From: Gnetum montanum
Lineage: Eukaryota; Streptophyta; Gnetopsida; Gnetales; Gnetaceae
Assembly: GCA_015680685.1 (NCBI GenBank)
Contig: MNCI01004956.1
Coordinates: forward strand, 44,006-108,005
Direction: 5' to 3'
Length of the DNA stretch: 64,000 nucleotides
The notes beneath the pieces were generated by a model. That model was not told the origin of the DNA. It saw only the letters and a list, made by a program, of their open reading frames with translations, and made no database searches. Below, in pieces: positions 48,130 through 59,846 of the stretch. Position 1 is the stretch's first letter. Each line of letters begins with the position of its first letter. A program made the translations under genes and the position numbers.

Positions 48130-50914
48130 AGTGGCAGTGTTTCCTCCATGGGTGTCTTTCCCTTGTCTTATGCTCCAAGTCTTGGGATTTGATAGCGTCG
48201 AAGTATGGCCTGGAGTTTCTCCTCTTTAGTTTGGGGATCTTGTGCCATCCATGCTAATGTTCCAATGTTTGATGGAGTCGACATCTCCCATGGGCATGGT
48301 AGTTGTGGAAACATTTTATTTGCTTTGACATACCAAGCCGCAAACACTCGTCGTTCCTCCTTGTAGGCTTTGGCTTTGTCTCTGTATTCTTGAAAATCTG
48401 TGAGCCATCGAGCCAAGTCTGTTGTGACACCTTTCTACCCCTGGTAGCTTGGGCTAACCACCTCAAGTTCAGAATTTGCAACCTCCAATTTTTACAATGT
48501 TTTCTTGTGTTCTGCAAATTTTGTTTCATGTTTGACATAGGTGGCGGCTTCCTGTTGCTCGAGCTCTGTTCTCAGGCACCTTGCTATTAACATGGCAAGG
48601 TTGGCATACTGTAGGTTTGCCAACTCCATGTACTCTGTAAGGAACTAGACCTGCAGGTCCCGACTCTTAACTTCTGCCTAGTAAAAAAACGCATATGTCT
48701 CCAATATGGCCCACCAATCAGTGTGTTGAGCACTAAGAGTGTTGATGTGGGCCTTGGCCATATGGATCTCCTTTTCGATGATTTGCTTATACATCCCCAC
48801 CTAGTCCTAGAAATGCTCCTTTAGTTTCTCATGTTGTTTAGCCTCATTCTGGCACGCACTTATTTCAATGACCATCTTCTGACGGATGGCATGTACCTCC
48901 TCCATCGAGAGGGTCCGATTTTTCCTGGCTAAACGGTTCATGTCCTAGTTGACCCTGATTAGTTGTTCTTGCAAATGCTGAAAATGTTCCTCGAGAACAT
49001 TCTTTTGTTTCTCCACAGAGGTCAATCAAAGGTTGTCAACAACAAGTTTCTTATTCTCCTCTTGAAAGGCTTTGAGTGTTTTGACGTGCACATAAGTTTG
49101 CGCTTGTGTCACAGAGGCATCCCAAACAACCTTCTTTTTTTCTTCCACCACCCTTTTATTCTCTATCAACAATTTATTAATTTTCTTAGTTCTGAAAATG
49201 TTTAGCTATCTGCAGGAAAAAATTGAGAAGGATCTCGCTACACTACTTGTAGGGTCACAAGCCTTTCTTGCAATATTTTCACTTCTACTTCAGTGTGCTC
49301 GGCCCTCATCTCCATCATGACCAGCTTCCCCTTGGTGGAAATGAGGTCTGATTGTATTGCTGTAACATCCTGTTGGATGTCAAACAAGGACGTCATTACC
49401 TATCCTATCTGTAGTAATTGGTCAAGTACATCCTCATGTTCCGTAGGAGTCATTGAGATACTCACCAGAATTTGAGCATCCTGTGCTCTTGTAAGATCTA
49501 CCAATGGCACAACAGGCACATTGAATGATACTTTAATTTGGTCTACGACCACTTCTGTGGCTGTTGCTACATCCTGGTGCTGCATGACCACCATTGTGGC
49601 CCCTTCACCAGTTTCCAACTACACTTGAAAGGACGCAGCGTTCCCTGAAATCTCTTTTGACCAAGTGCTCTTTCCTCCTCCTGTCTGAATGGACACTTCA
49701 CCCTGCACGCAATCCATAGAAACCATAGGCTGTACAACATCATAGATGATGCGGAAAGGATTTGCGTCATCATGACTTCCCCAACTGACTGTCTCAACGA
49801 TGGCCCTGAGATGGCTCATCGATGGTCTGTAATCTTGTGGCGGTGGCGATGGTTGATCCTGCTGGCCTGTGTTAGGCCCTGCTTCTTATTGTTGACTAGG
49901 TCCCATGCTTGGAAGTTGGCTGGGTCCTGCAAGTTGAGTTGCAGTTGGCCCTACTATCTATTCTTTTTCTTGTTCTAGCCCTAGTGTCTCACCAGTGATT
50001 TTCCTTACAGCTGGTGGCTTTAGCAGTTTGGCATACGAAGCATTTTGGGCTTTTTAGAGGTATTCATTGGTTTATCCTCTGATACCAACACATCTACACA
50101 ACTTCCTGATAAGACAAGGGAAGGGCAACACAAACTTCCCTATCTTCTATTCTTCAAACTGCCTTAGGATCTCCGTAAAATATAGATGAGGCAGGTTAGC
50201 ATTAACCTTTCCCATCAACACTGCACATCCTCTTGTTGCATATGTTGAAATTATTTTTAAACCTTTTGTGGGGTAGATGTGATAAGTCCCTATTTTGAAA
50301 TAAATCTTCTCTTCCGTCGTCAACTCCCCATAGCTCTTATCTTCCTTGACGTATGCCTTGTCTAACCAAAGTCGTCATGCATCAGGGTTTGAGCGGGTAG
50401 ACAACTAAGCAACCTTTGGCCCTGTATTCGAAAGGTTTAATACTTTCGAAATGGCTTGAATAGAGAAATCAACAGTCACACCACAAATGTTAACCATGTT
50501 GCCTTGTTCTTTATTGTGCCAAAATTGGTACATTTCCCCTAGGTACCAGGCACCACTTTCAAAGAGGGTAGGCCATAATGGGGATCCTTTGAGGTGATCC
50601 ATAATGGCCTCCGGAGCAAATTCTATGAAAGGTCCAAATTTTAATTTCATGATCACTGCAGTAAATATGAACCTTTCATGGATGGCCTAAACACAATCCT
50701 GGGGCAACGTGAGATGTCGTCCCTGTTCAAATGCTGCAGCAGCTCCTCCTTCCACATGCCTTGATTGTACAGTGGCAGGGTCTTCTTGGTGGATACTAAA
50801 TGATTGTTCCTCCTATTTTGCATGTTGTTCAGTAGGAACTTGTCCTTCAGCTATCCTAGGTCGCTTGATCCCACCTTGAGCAGGACCTTCCTGTTGTCTA
50901 CGTTTTGGGGCCAT
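48130..50914 (-). pseudogene. Element B ORF2: basic N-terminus, plant-transposon-like domain, long coiled coil
   Basis: The start MAPKRRQQEGPAQGGIKRPR at 50914 comes just after TGTGTGATTGCAG, as in A. The folded domain includes KLKFGPFIEFAPEAIMDHLK, SGAWYLGEMYQFWHNKEQGN and VDFSIQAISKVLNLSNTGPK (50656-50405). It is followed by a linker with HLRAIVETVSWGSHDDANPF (49819) and the segment PTEHEDVLDQLLQIG (49400). A long Gln/Glu/Leu-rich coiled coil and a C-terminal part follow: LARWLTDFQEYRDKAKAYKE, then KMFPQLPCPWEMSTPSNIGT and KEEKLQAILRRYQIPRLG (48190). It is the best-kept copy of ORF2. Stops split it into about six pieces. Shared order and length with A and C show it was once a maintained gene. 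Confidence 0.68.
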
Positions 50915-53112
50915 CTGCAATCACACAGGGCCAATCATTAGTGAGGTTGTTACCAAAGTTAGGTTATACCTTACTGCTTGCCTTAATGAATTTGCTTTAT
51001 CTCTGTGTGACATTACTTATTAGGAGAAAATGTCCTTGAAAGATTATAATATCGAATCCTCTTTGCTTAGGTGGTTTCCAAATCTAGTTTCCCAGTATAA
51101 CTAAGGAGATGAAATTGTTTTTGGTGCTTTTATCCTTAATTTTATAACTAATTACCCTTAATAATGTTCTTCAGGCAATGAAAAATTTCAAAAACTTTAT
51201 GCACTATTCGGCATGTTCCCCTCCCCCACAACTAAGCTAAACACTATGAGTTCAAGTAGGTTCAAACGGAATGAAAATCAGAGTACCAGCGAGCGAGTTA
51301 TGGATATGAAAGCAAGGGACGCGCAATCGCGAGTCGTAAAGAAAAATTTGAAAAACTTCCCCCGTGTGAACAGTTGCAAATGATGTTGATTAGCGTAGGG
51401 GGGTCACGTATATATGTATTTTTCAGATGCGATATCATGTACGCGATACTGCAGACATGACATTGCATTGGTCGCGATATCATGTACGTGATATCATGGC
51501 CTATCGAAGTTAGGGCACTTTATAGAATGTACCAAATTTTTAATATTTTTTTTTGAAATTAAATGATGTAAACTACTGACATTTGGACAATTGTTAAAGG
51601 GTTCTAGGGTAATTCAACTAGTTTTGAAGGCACGAAAATTATGATGGTGTGGAATTTATCAATAAGGACCTCAAATGATAAGAAAGAGAAAAAGGCTATG
51701 TGATGGTTCATAGGAACGTTTGAATCAGAGGGATAGTAATAAGGGAAAGAATATTGTTGACAATACACTGAGGGTAATAGATGATGTGCGGAAAATGTGT
51801 TATGAGTGCAAATTACAAAAATCATGCAAGTGGATCCTCCCCAAAGCAGGTTCCAACCTATAATGCCCTTGCGTAACCACACCTTAAAATGTCCATAGGC
51901 ACTAGAAGGGTTAAATTTAATCCACATTGGTTTCACAAAACACACACATGTAAGTATCACCGGAATGAGGTAAGAATTATACGCTATACAAGACACGAGC
52001 TACAATTACATGAATAGCGAGATGAGATGGACTATAGAAGGGATTGTAGAGATTGGGACATAAGGTAACCAACCTAGGGCACAATGAATCCTACATGTAA
52101 AGCATGATTAATGTTTCATTAACCCGTCGTTCCAAGATCAAGACCAAGTCCATTCCTCTGGTTAATGACACGACATTGTTTCATCCCACGATGAGTGACT
52201 ATGAGAGTACCATAACAACAAGGCATACGATCACTTGGCATTTTGTTCAAGGGAGGAGTGATTTTTTTGCTTTGTGGAACTTTCTTCGTTTTTTTTAATG
52301 CTGAATCTAGAGAAGCTGCCAACCCTCAGGCATGGGTGCATGTCTTTCTGGTGGAACCCCCTAGAACAACATTGGATTTTTGAGTGCCTTGTGATTACTC
52401 TTACTCCCATTTTGCGTTAGATCTACAAGGATCTTAGTACAACCACGTTGTGTGATAACTCTCACAGATGTCACCAAAGAGAATCCGCAAGTTCCCTTGA
52501 TGTCACACCCTAATCATTTCCTCTTGATCCATCCCTCTTCATTCTGGGTGCAATGAACACAAAATTAATTTTAAGTTTTAAGAATGTTAGGAATATCACT
52601 GTACCCTCGAACAAAACCTCTTGTTTGTAGAATGGATGAGTGGGTGTAATGGGCTCACTGTCAAAATAATTGATCACTCGAGATTCAATAACATAGAATA
52701 GACCTCAACCAACGAGCCACATGAGTGTTTTATTTGTAGATGAGATTACTTATAAAAGGATAAAAAGACAAAAAGACAAAAAGATAAAACAAGAAATTGA
52801 AAAATGAAAAACTGGAAAACAAAAGAATTTGTAAGATTAAAGAAAATAAAAAATATTTATTAATCCTGCTTGTTATTAGAATGGGGGATATCCCCCATAA
52901 CTAAACGGTTGAGCATGGCGAGGATTAACAAATGAAAGATGAGGATCCTTGCATGTTGAAAATATCGAAACTTGATGATACATACCCCATTGGGGTCCAC
53001 ACACCTAATTATAGTAAGCATAGTGGGGAAATTTATAAGATGTGGTTCTCGAGTAAAGAGTTGACCCACTATGATACTTGAGATTGTAAGATGGTATGCA
53101 AGGATCGGGATG
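50915..53112 (-). other. Element B spacer with internal leader
   Basis: 2.2 kb without coding capacity lie where pol would be. It aligns with A's spacer (31374-33565). It holds the internal array (51408-51502) and a leader of about 500 bp before ORF2. Confidence 0.65.
51408..51502 (-). promoter_or_regulatory. Element B internal GATATC array and TATA-like run
   Basis: The minus strand reads CATGATATCACGTACATGAT, CGCGACC, CAGTATCGCGTACATGATAT, then AAAAATACATATATACG. The order (palindromes, then TATA-like, then leader and ORF2) equals that of A at 32966-33062. Confidence 0.5.
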
Positions 53113-54861
53113 TTATCCTCCATGGCTGTATTCATTGGGCCGTATGGTTGTTGGAGTGTTAATTGGTGGCCTTAATGAAGTGACACGAGGCATTGGGTTC
53201 GAGGAGAAGGATGCACCATAGTGTTGGACTTGTGCTGAGTTGGAGAATGTAGTGGCCTTGGAACTGTGTTGTCCCTTCTTACGGTCATGTCTAAAGAAGG
53301 GACACCTTTGATGTTGAGGAGGTCTCTCACTGCTGTTGGCAATAGCAGCAAAGGTAACGTTCATGGGTTGTTGCTATGGTGCAGACACTTCAGGAACAGT
53401 TGGTGGCGATGTAGAAGGAGGGAAAGGATGAGAATGTTGAAATTTAGGAGAAGTGTAAGGTACACAAGGCGGTGGTTGTGTTGAGGACATGGGCTGATAG
53501 TACTGAGGAGAATAATAATGCAGCGAGATAGAGTATGTTGACCCAGTCAGGGAAACAGGATGTTGAACTAGATAAGCATTTAGATTTGGATGATACGAAG
53601 GGTGTCCCCAGTTTAGGGATGGCTTCCCCCACGACTGGGATTGTTGCCACTATGATCGAACACAGTATCTTTGTATGAACTCTAGGTGTAACGTGCTTTC
53701 CCAATGCTCATATAAATGTAACAAGATTGGGCATTGGCCCTTGGGGTGATTGTATAGGCAAATGTTGCATTCATACGTGTGATTGGTAGTTGAGGTATTA
53801 TTTTCCTCATCCCTTCTTTCTGATTGTCTAATGATATTTTGTCCTGCTTCTTGGGTTGTCAAAAATATATCTCCAATAATATTGATATATTCCCCACACT
53901 TTTTATGCATCCATCCTAGCATCTTATTAATCTTTGCGTCAATTTCCTCTAATGATTGTTGTACTGGCAAAGATGGCTCTTCCTCCTTGAGATAGGTTGA
54001 TTTCTCCTTTTTGTGATTATGGACCTCTGTTAAGTTGAGATTTTGGTCCCGTTGATGTTTTTCAACACTATCCCATCTAGCCATTTCTCCTTCTTCTTTT
54101 ACTACCTGCTTAATAAGCTGTTGGAATTGATGGGTTCGTTGTTCGTATAGTTGACCTTGGGCATACATCCCTAGGGTCTCTCTTGTTTCATCATGAAGCC
54201 CATCAATGATATGGTACATTAGCCTTTCCTCAAAGAACTCATGGCCTAAACACTTGTTTAACAGTGCATAATATCTTTCTAAGGCCATGTCCAAGGGTTC
54301 ATGTTGTGCTTGTTTCCACTCTTGGATTTGTTTCCTCAAGGCTGACACTCTTGCATATGTTTGATATCTTTCGTTAAAGAGTTCTACCATTGTTGGCCAA
54401 CGTTGAATTGAATTTGGTTTTAATGATCTATATCATACTTTTTCTTAGCCAACGAGTGTCATAGAAAAGAGCTTGAGTTTTTGCCAACCGTTATCAATGT
54501 TGTTCCATGCATAGGCATTGTAGAAGGCTTGTAAATGTTGTTGCGGATCTAAGTCATAGCCTCTTGAGAAATTGGGAAATTTTTTTAAATCAAGCCTAGG
54601 TAGGTGGCTCTCTTTACAATGCCTACGGGAGATTCGAACAGCCTCTTGTATTTGTGTTAGTCTTGTAGTGGCCAGTAGGGGTTCATTGTCATCGAGTAAG
54701 TTATGCTTTCGTGCATTGGGATGATGCTGCCTTCGTTTATGTTTATAAGAAACTCCCACCTCAAATTGCGTACTCCAATCTTGATTGTCATATAATTCGT
54801 TGGTTTTCCAATGAATTACCTCACTAGATGTGGCATTATCATAGCCTTGTAGGAGAGGCAT
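53110..54861 (-). pseudogene. Element B gag, nearly intact
   Basis: One continuous frame runs from MPLLQGYDNATSSEVIHW (54861) to NEYSHGG (53113). It is broken by only a few stops and has no frameshift. Core motifs: LPRLDLKKFPNFSRGYDLDP, then KLKLFSMTLVG, MVELFNERYQTYARVSALRK, AQHEPLDMALERYYALLNKC and YHIIDGLHDETRETLGMYAQ. The zinc knuckle is CNICLYNHPKGQC (CX2CX3HX4C, one residue shorter than the usual spacing). The tail is Ser/Pro/Tyr-rich with QRCPFFRHDRKKGQH. Four stops are seen. Two TAGs sit where CAG is likely and one TGA replaces a conserved TGG (A has VWYRS). Gag would form the particle; without pol this element must borrow enzymes. Confidence 0.8.
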
Positions 54862-54980
54862 GGTTGTGCAATTGTGTGTGAATTTGTATGTGACTTTTCG
54901 TAATTATTTCTTCCTAAAATATATATTGTTAATTCCTATATAGTGACCTTGTATGATATGACTAATCTAGATAACTAGCA

Positions 54981-55002
54981 CCATCCTCGGTAATGGCGCC
55001 AA
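54981..55002 (-). other. Element B primer binding site
   Basis: The minus strand reads TTGGCGCCATTACCGAGGAT right after the 5' LTR. This is the best-kept primer site of the family here and close to the tRNA-Asp-type site of Athila-like elements. Confidence 0.78.
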
Positions 55003-55860
55003 TGATGAGTGGCCAGGTACCCCTACACTCAACCATACGAATACGAGCGCTTCACACACGATCTAGTCAAACTCCAGAGACGGGCTAGTTGTGGTATCTA
55101 GATAGTTACACGTAGATCATAGTTCATTGTCTTCCCACCTAGACTAGTATTAGCTTTGTCACGTATGGTTTAGTCCAAAGTGAGGTGTATGATGTGTTCC
55201 TACACTAATGCTACTCCTAGATATGATGGAAAATAATATCAACTACGCTAGGAGAGAGAGGGTGAGAGAGAGAATCTAAACTAGCCTAAGTGCGATGAGC
55301 ATCCATTCCTTAATCATCGGTACACATATTGGACCTCATGTAGACTACCACTAGGATTACCAAGCGCATGGCCTAGGTACGCTACTAGGTTACCAAGTAG
55401 TCACACTTAAAATGCTCGTGATTAAGTTGTACTAATTCCGCATTACTAGGAGATAAGGATAGATAGATATTAACTAAGAAAGAAATAAATAACAATAAAA
55501 ATTAAATAATTAAGCTAAGTGGATGCTGCAATGATGAAGTAATCTCAATCTTTATTGCTGGTCATGTGTGTGTCCGAGTATGTCACACTTGAATAAGGAT
55601 GTCGTACAATTACAATCATCACACTATGGGCATGCACTAAGAGAAAGGGTTGAGAGGAAAAACTGACAAAAAGTCCCTACCTTAATACTAAAAACTTTAA
55701 AAACTTAAAACTTTAAAAACTCTACCAAATCTGCCTGCCTCTTATTTATAGATGAGGAGACAGGCTGTGATATCGCGTACGTGATATCACGTCTAGGTTG
55801 TGATATCACGTACGTGATATCATGGGTGCGATATCATGGCCAACAATTCATGACTCATCA
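55003..55860 (-). repeat. Element B 5' LTR
   Basis: Same ends and layout as the 3' LTR; 858 bp against 875 bp. The U3 array has about one unit fewer (55765-55850). Confidence 0.9.
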
Positions 55861-56009
55861 CTTGTAAATTTTCCCATGGTACCTTCTTCTTGTTTATCAT
55901 TCCTAAGTGGCTCAATGTGCTTGGACCTTTTAGTCCAATTTTTGTATATTTACTTCGTTTAAAAAATTGGGTTTTTAGTTTTTTCTCAAAAAAGAAAGAT
56001 CACCATTGG

Positions 56010-56260
56010 GTGTCATGGTAGCATTTGTATATAAAAAGGCCATAATTAGATCCTACATGATGTTAGGATGTCATTTCTATGTAAAAAAGTAACCATTGCG
56101 AAACTACCTCTTACATGATACTATGGTGACATTTCTATAGAAATGTCAATATTGTGGTACTTACATAACATTATGGTTACATTTCTATGTAAAAATGTCA
56201 CCATTGAGGTTCTTCCATGGTACTAATGTGGCATTTCTATGTATAAAGGTCAATATTGAG
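56010..56260 (+). repeat. Degenerate tandem repeat, about 50-58 bp x 5
   Basis: Each unit has TATGGTGACATTTCTATGTA-like text followed by AATGTCACCATTG and a CTTACATGA-like end. More distant units follow to about 56640. It probably is the subterminal repeat of the CACTA-like element. Confidence 0.65.
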
Positions 56261-56654
56261 TATTGTATAGTTATTAATGATGCAGTATACAGCTACATCA
56301 TACATATCATTTCAAATATTAACATGTGACTTTTTGGTTTTAGCATGTTTGATCCCAATGGAATAACCATTAAGATATAAAAGCTAGCAAATGAAAAATA
56401 GTTTAATATGGAAAGGTGGTATTTGTAGAAATGTTACAATAGTATTGGTGTCATGTTTCACTTGAGATAATATTGGTATAAACACTACGGTGTTTCTTTG
56501 TGACTTTTCATCAATGAAATGTCACTATTAAGGCTATGATGAAACAACTGAAATTCACTATTGATATAAATGCTACCATTAGGTAAATGTGGCATTTATT
56601 TTCATTTAGATGCATTTCTACAACTGTCACCATAAAACCCAATTCTTGTAGTTG

Positions 56655-58024
56655 TCCAATATGTCATCTACAATAGCAAATGCATGAAGAAATTTTGGGA
56701 TACCCTAGTTACCATGCTCTAAGAATTTTCCATCTATCCCTTCTAGGTTCTTGGTCTATCTTATGATGCATCACAAAGGTAGCCACATTTGTCAAAATTA
56801 ATAATCATCTTGAAAAGAAGGGAACAAATACTTTGTGATTTGCCTTGCTCAATTGTGTAAGAATTGCTCAGATCCTTGGTGTTAATGATAGCTAGCTCTC
56901 AAGTTATTAGCTCATTATCTTGTTAGGTAAGAGGTTATCAGTTTGAGTCACATAGTTAGTAGTATAGCCCCAATTGTGGCTACCAATATAAGACTAAAAA
57001 CCAAAAATAGTTAAGACATCATTATATTCCTCTATAATTCTTCTAATGTATTGCATTGGCTATATGGCTTTGGGATTATCTTTAGTCAAATTATTTTAGG
57101 TTTCAACATCTTGCCCTCTTTCCATGATATCTTAGTACATTGTATAATAGTATTATAATGGTAATAGTTTGGAATGTTTTAGTCAATTGGTTGATGTTAC
57201 CCACACACATCACAACATGAAGGATCCAATGATTGTTGATTTCAACAAAAAAGAAAAAAGAAAAAAAAAAGAATGAAATTTATGTTGATCCTTTAACGCC
57301 TCCACCACCATCCCCTTTCTAATAGATCAACTTTATTCTTGAGAACACCTATGAAGTGTTCTGCAAGTTTCATGTTTCCCTTCCAAGTATATGGGGAAGG
57401 TGGGGATTATTAGAACTAGCTAGATGACTATTTGCACCCCAAGGACATATGGTCAACAAGAAACTTAAGTAGTACTTTTATAACTCAGTGTTACCCATTG
57501 AAATCAAACCCATAATTTAAACTTTTCAAGTACATGAGATCCTATACAATATGGATAAGAACATGATTATTGAGCAAGGCTCATCCAAACAAAGGGGGAA
57601 AAGTGTTTTTTACTTCAATACAAAATGCTTTTGAAGTGATTCACATTAAAACTAGTTGCCATAAGCTAATACTTGTACATGATGACCATTTCCACAAATG
57701 TTCCTGACTTTATAGGATTTTCTATAGATATGCTTGCAAAACTAGTTAATAGTTCCTAAAGAATTAGGATTTTAATAGTAATCAATAATTCTACTTGTCA
57801 ATCTTTTGTTTATTAGGTCCTTCATTTATGTCTTTCGATCTACATTACAGAGCATTCTGCTGATTTTACCTCCATATTTCATATTATTCTAAGAGATGTT
57901 ATAGGAAAAAAATGTTATATTCATGCATCAATGAATTTAATTATTAGTTGAGGCATCTATCTAAAAGCCTAGCGCTTTGGCTTTTTAAATCCCTCTCTCT
58001 TAACAATATAATACCAACAAAACC
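56655..58024. other. Intron 4 sequence upstream of the insertion
   Basis: No coding frame is recognised. A weak tRNA-like piece lies at 56885-56995 (GGTTATCAGTTTGAGTCAC) and a SINE fragment at 57470-57575. Confidence 0.4.
57470..57575 (-). repeat. SINE fragment, same family as 62655-62770
   Basis: The minus strand reads AATTATGGGTTTGATTTCAA then TGGGTAACACTGAGTTATAA, matching CATGGGTTCAATTCTAGTGG and GTAATGCTAAGTTGTAT at the other copy. Only the B-box half is kept. Confidence 0.5.
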
Positions 58025-58129
58025 TTTGCAACATAAATTTTAAAAAATGCATTGCATTTTTAAAAATCTAACATACACATTATCATAGTCCATGTGTATC
58101 ACTAATAACAGTGCATAATTAAGTCTAAC

Positions 58130-58281
58130 CTGTGGAGGATGTGCCCATAACCGAATCAGATTTTCACTAGTCACTTGTAAGACTCTGAGATGTTTTATGC
58201 AGAGTTTTAGAGGAATCTCTTGGTATGGAAAATCAGTCCATCTCAACCATAACAGTCTCTTTGATAACTTTGAAAAATCAC
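58130..58281 (-). CDS. TNL exon 4: first LRR segment
   Basis: The acceptor is TTAACCTAG, the donor CCACAG/GTTAGA; 152 nt. Together with the last base of exon 3 it reads GDFSKLSKRLLWLRWTDFPY, then QEIPLKLCIKHLRVLQVTSE and NLIRLWAHPPQ. This is the usual start of a TNL LRR region (LxWLRW...FP...IP). The end, phase 0, would join EAPSKLRQL of exon 5. A decayed copy is at 44505-44382. Confidence 0.8.
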
Positions 58282-58398
58282 CTAGGTTAAGATTTAAAAA
58301 AAAAAACATAAAACGTAACCTTATTACTATCTCTGACTTAAGAATTATGTGATCAAAGAATATATATTTGCTTGATAATTAATTAAATAATCTAATAC

Positions 58399-58540
58399 CT
58401 TCTATACAATGACCATGTAGGATCAAAATTTCCAATGATGATAATTCACTGAAAACATCAGCGGACCATGGACGTTGACCTTGGTCCAACACAGGTGAGC
58501 CTTCTGAAACTAAGGTGAGTGCTTTCACTTTTTTGGTTCC
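58399..58540 (-). CDS. TNL exon 3: NB-ARC to LRR linker
   Basis: The acceptor is AATTTCAG, the donor GAAG/GTATTA; 142 nt. It reads GTKKVKALTLVSEGSPVLDQ, then WSADVFSELSSLEILILHGH and CIEG. This resembles the linker after the MHD region of TNLs (G-T-x-x-V-x-A-L, then F..L..L..L.L). A decayed copy is at 44790-44648. Confidence 0.8.
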
Positions 58541-58717
58541 CTGAAATTGACCAACATTGCTTTCAAGTCATTTTTTTTAACCAAAAATAAAAAGCATTAT
58601 GTTGGAGAAAAAAGGGGGAAAAATCATGTTACTTAAAAAAATAACAAAGCCAAATATCATCATTATACTTTAAAAAGGCAAATGGAAGTATCATGAAAGG
58701 ATAATCACTACTCATAC

Positions 58718-59846
58718 CAGTTCATCAGATAACATATGTCTCACATCAGAAGGAGACCAAACACGACTTCGACGGCCAGGGCATAGATTCTCATCTTTAA
58801 CAATGCTTCTCCCCAAATCCGCCAGCACATCATGCATTTGTAAAATACCATCATTGGATACATGGATCAAAAGATTTTTCTTCAACATACCAAGAGCATA
58901 TTGAAATTCCAATTCACCATGTTCATCATCACTTTGCTGCCTAATTTCAAGCAAGACATCTTCTTTCTCCCAACGGAAAAAAGTGGCTATATCTAAGAAT
59001 AAGCATTTTTCTAAATGTGATCTAAGATTGTCATAGCTGAATTTTAATATTTCTTTTACATCACCATGTAAACAATCTTTCATAGAGCTCCACAAACTTT
59101 TCCAAAACATAATATCTTGTTGATAAACATGTCTACCAATTAAAGTCAATGCTAAGGGCACCCCATCACATTTTTTAACAATCTTTTCTGTCATCTCATT
59201 AAAATCATTCTTCACATTGGAGATCCCTCCAAATGCATGATGCCAAAATATTTCCTTTGATGTATCAAAGTCTAGCTTTTCCACATTTAGTGAGATCAAA
59301 TTTTGACAGTATCCTTTAACTCCAAAGTCATACTTCAAAACCCCTTCTTCCCTACTCGTTACAATAATGGTGCTTCTTGGATTCAGAGAAACATCATCTT
59401 CGATGAACACAATACTCAATGGAATTTTACTGTGAATATTGTCTATCACCACTAAAATTTCTGCATTGTGTAATTTGTTTTTTAAAAGTTTCTTTCCTTC
59501 TCTTAAGTATTTTTGATCGTATGTGAAAAGCTTCCTTAAAATCTCTCTGTGGACTGCATCTACACCATCCTTCTCTACAAGTCCATTTACATCTTCAATG
59601 AAACAGTACCTATCATATTTAATGTAAATTTGATTATAAAGTTCTTTTGCAAATGTGGTTTTCCCTATGCCTCCAATACCACTTATTTCCACTGATGTCA
59701 CACCATGCCCATTATTGCGGCATCTCATTATATCATGAATTGTGCTGTGCAACTCATTCTCTCTTGTAATTACATTCTTGGGAGTATCCATGCATCCAAG
59801 ATCAAGTACCTCACATATCCTCTTAACAATGGTCATGGAAAGTTCA
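58718..59846 (-). CDS. TNL exon 2: NB-ARC domain
   Basis: The acceptor is TTTTTACCAG and the donor CTG/GTATGA; 1129 nt, residues 211-587. It holds the nucleotide-binding switch of the receptor. Motifs in order: P-loop GIGGIGKTT (267-275), kinase 2 ILVVIDN (341-347), RNBS-B STIIVTSR (369-376), GVPLAL (439-444), FLDIATFF of the RNBS-D type, and MHD (548-550) followed by VLADLGRSIV. The domain should bind ADP at rest and ATP when active. The key residues K273, T274, D346 and R376 are all present, so nothing suggests loss of function. The last part is duplicated at 44930-45060. Confidence 0.92.

Larger units (their letters stand above)
47050..55860 (-). mobile_element. Element B: pol-less Gypsy derivative in TNL intron 4
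   Basis: 8811 bp, with perfect target repeats CTTGT at 47045-47049 and 55861-55865. LTRs are 875 bp (47050-47924) and 858 bp (55003-55860). The minus-strand order is 5' LTR, primer site, gag, spacer with internal array, ORF2, polypurine tract, 3' LTR. No protease, RT, RNase H or integrase is present. LTR difference is roughly 10% in the first 170 bases by eye, mostly C/T and G/A, so the insertion is old. It has the same orientation as the TNL gene, so its promoter and poly(A) signals read in the sense direction. Confidence 0.9.
46068..56654. mobile_element. Candidate CACTA-like TIR element, split by element B
   Basis: The left end CTACTACAAGAACTCGGTTT (46068) matches the reverse complement of the right end (56654-56625, CAACTACAAGAATTGGGTTT). 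Both resemble the CACTACAAGAA ends of plant CACTA transposons. Without B it is about 1.8 kb, too small to encode a transposase. Subterminal repeats at 56010-56260 fit the class. An alternative left end is CTAGTACAAGAATTTTG at 46956, which would make it about 0.9 kb. No 3-bp target repeat was found. Confidence 0.45.
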
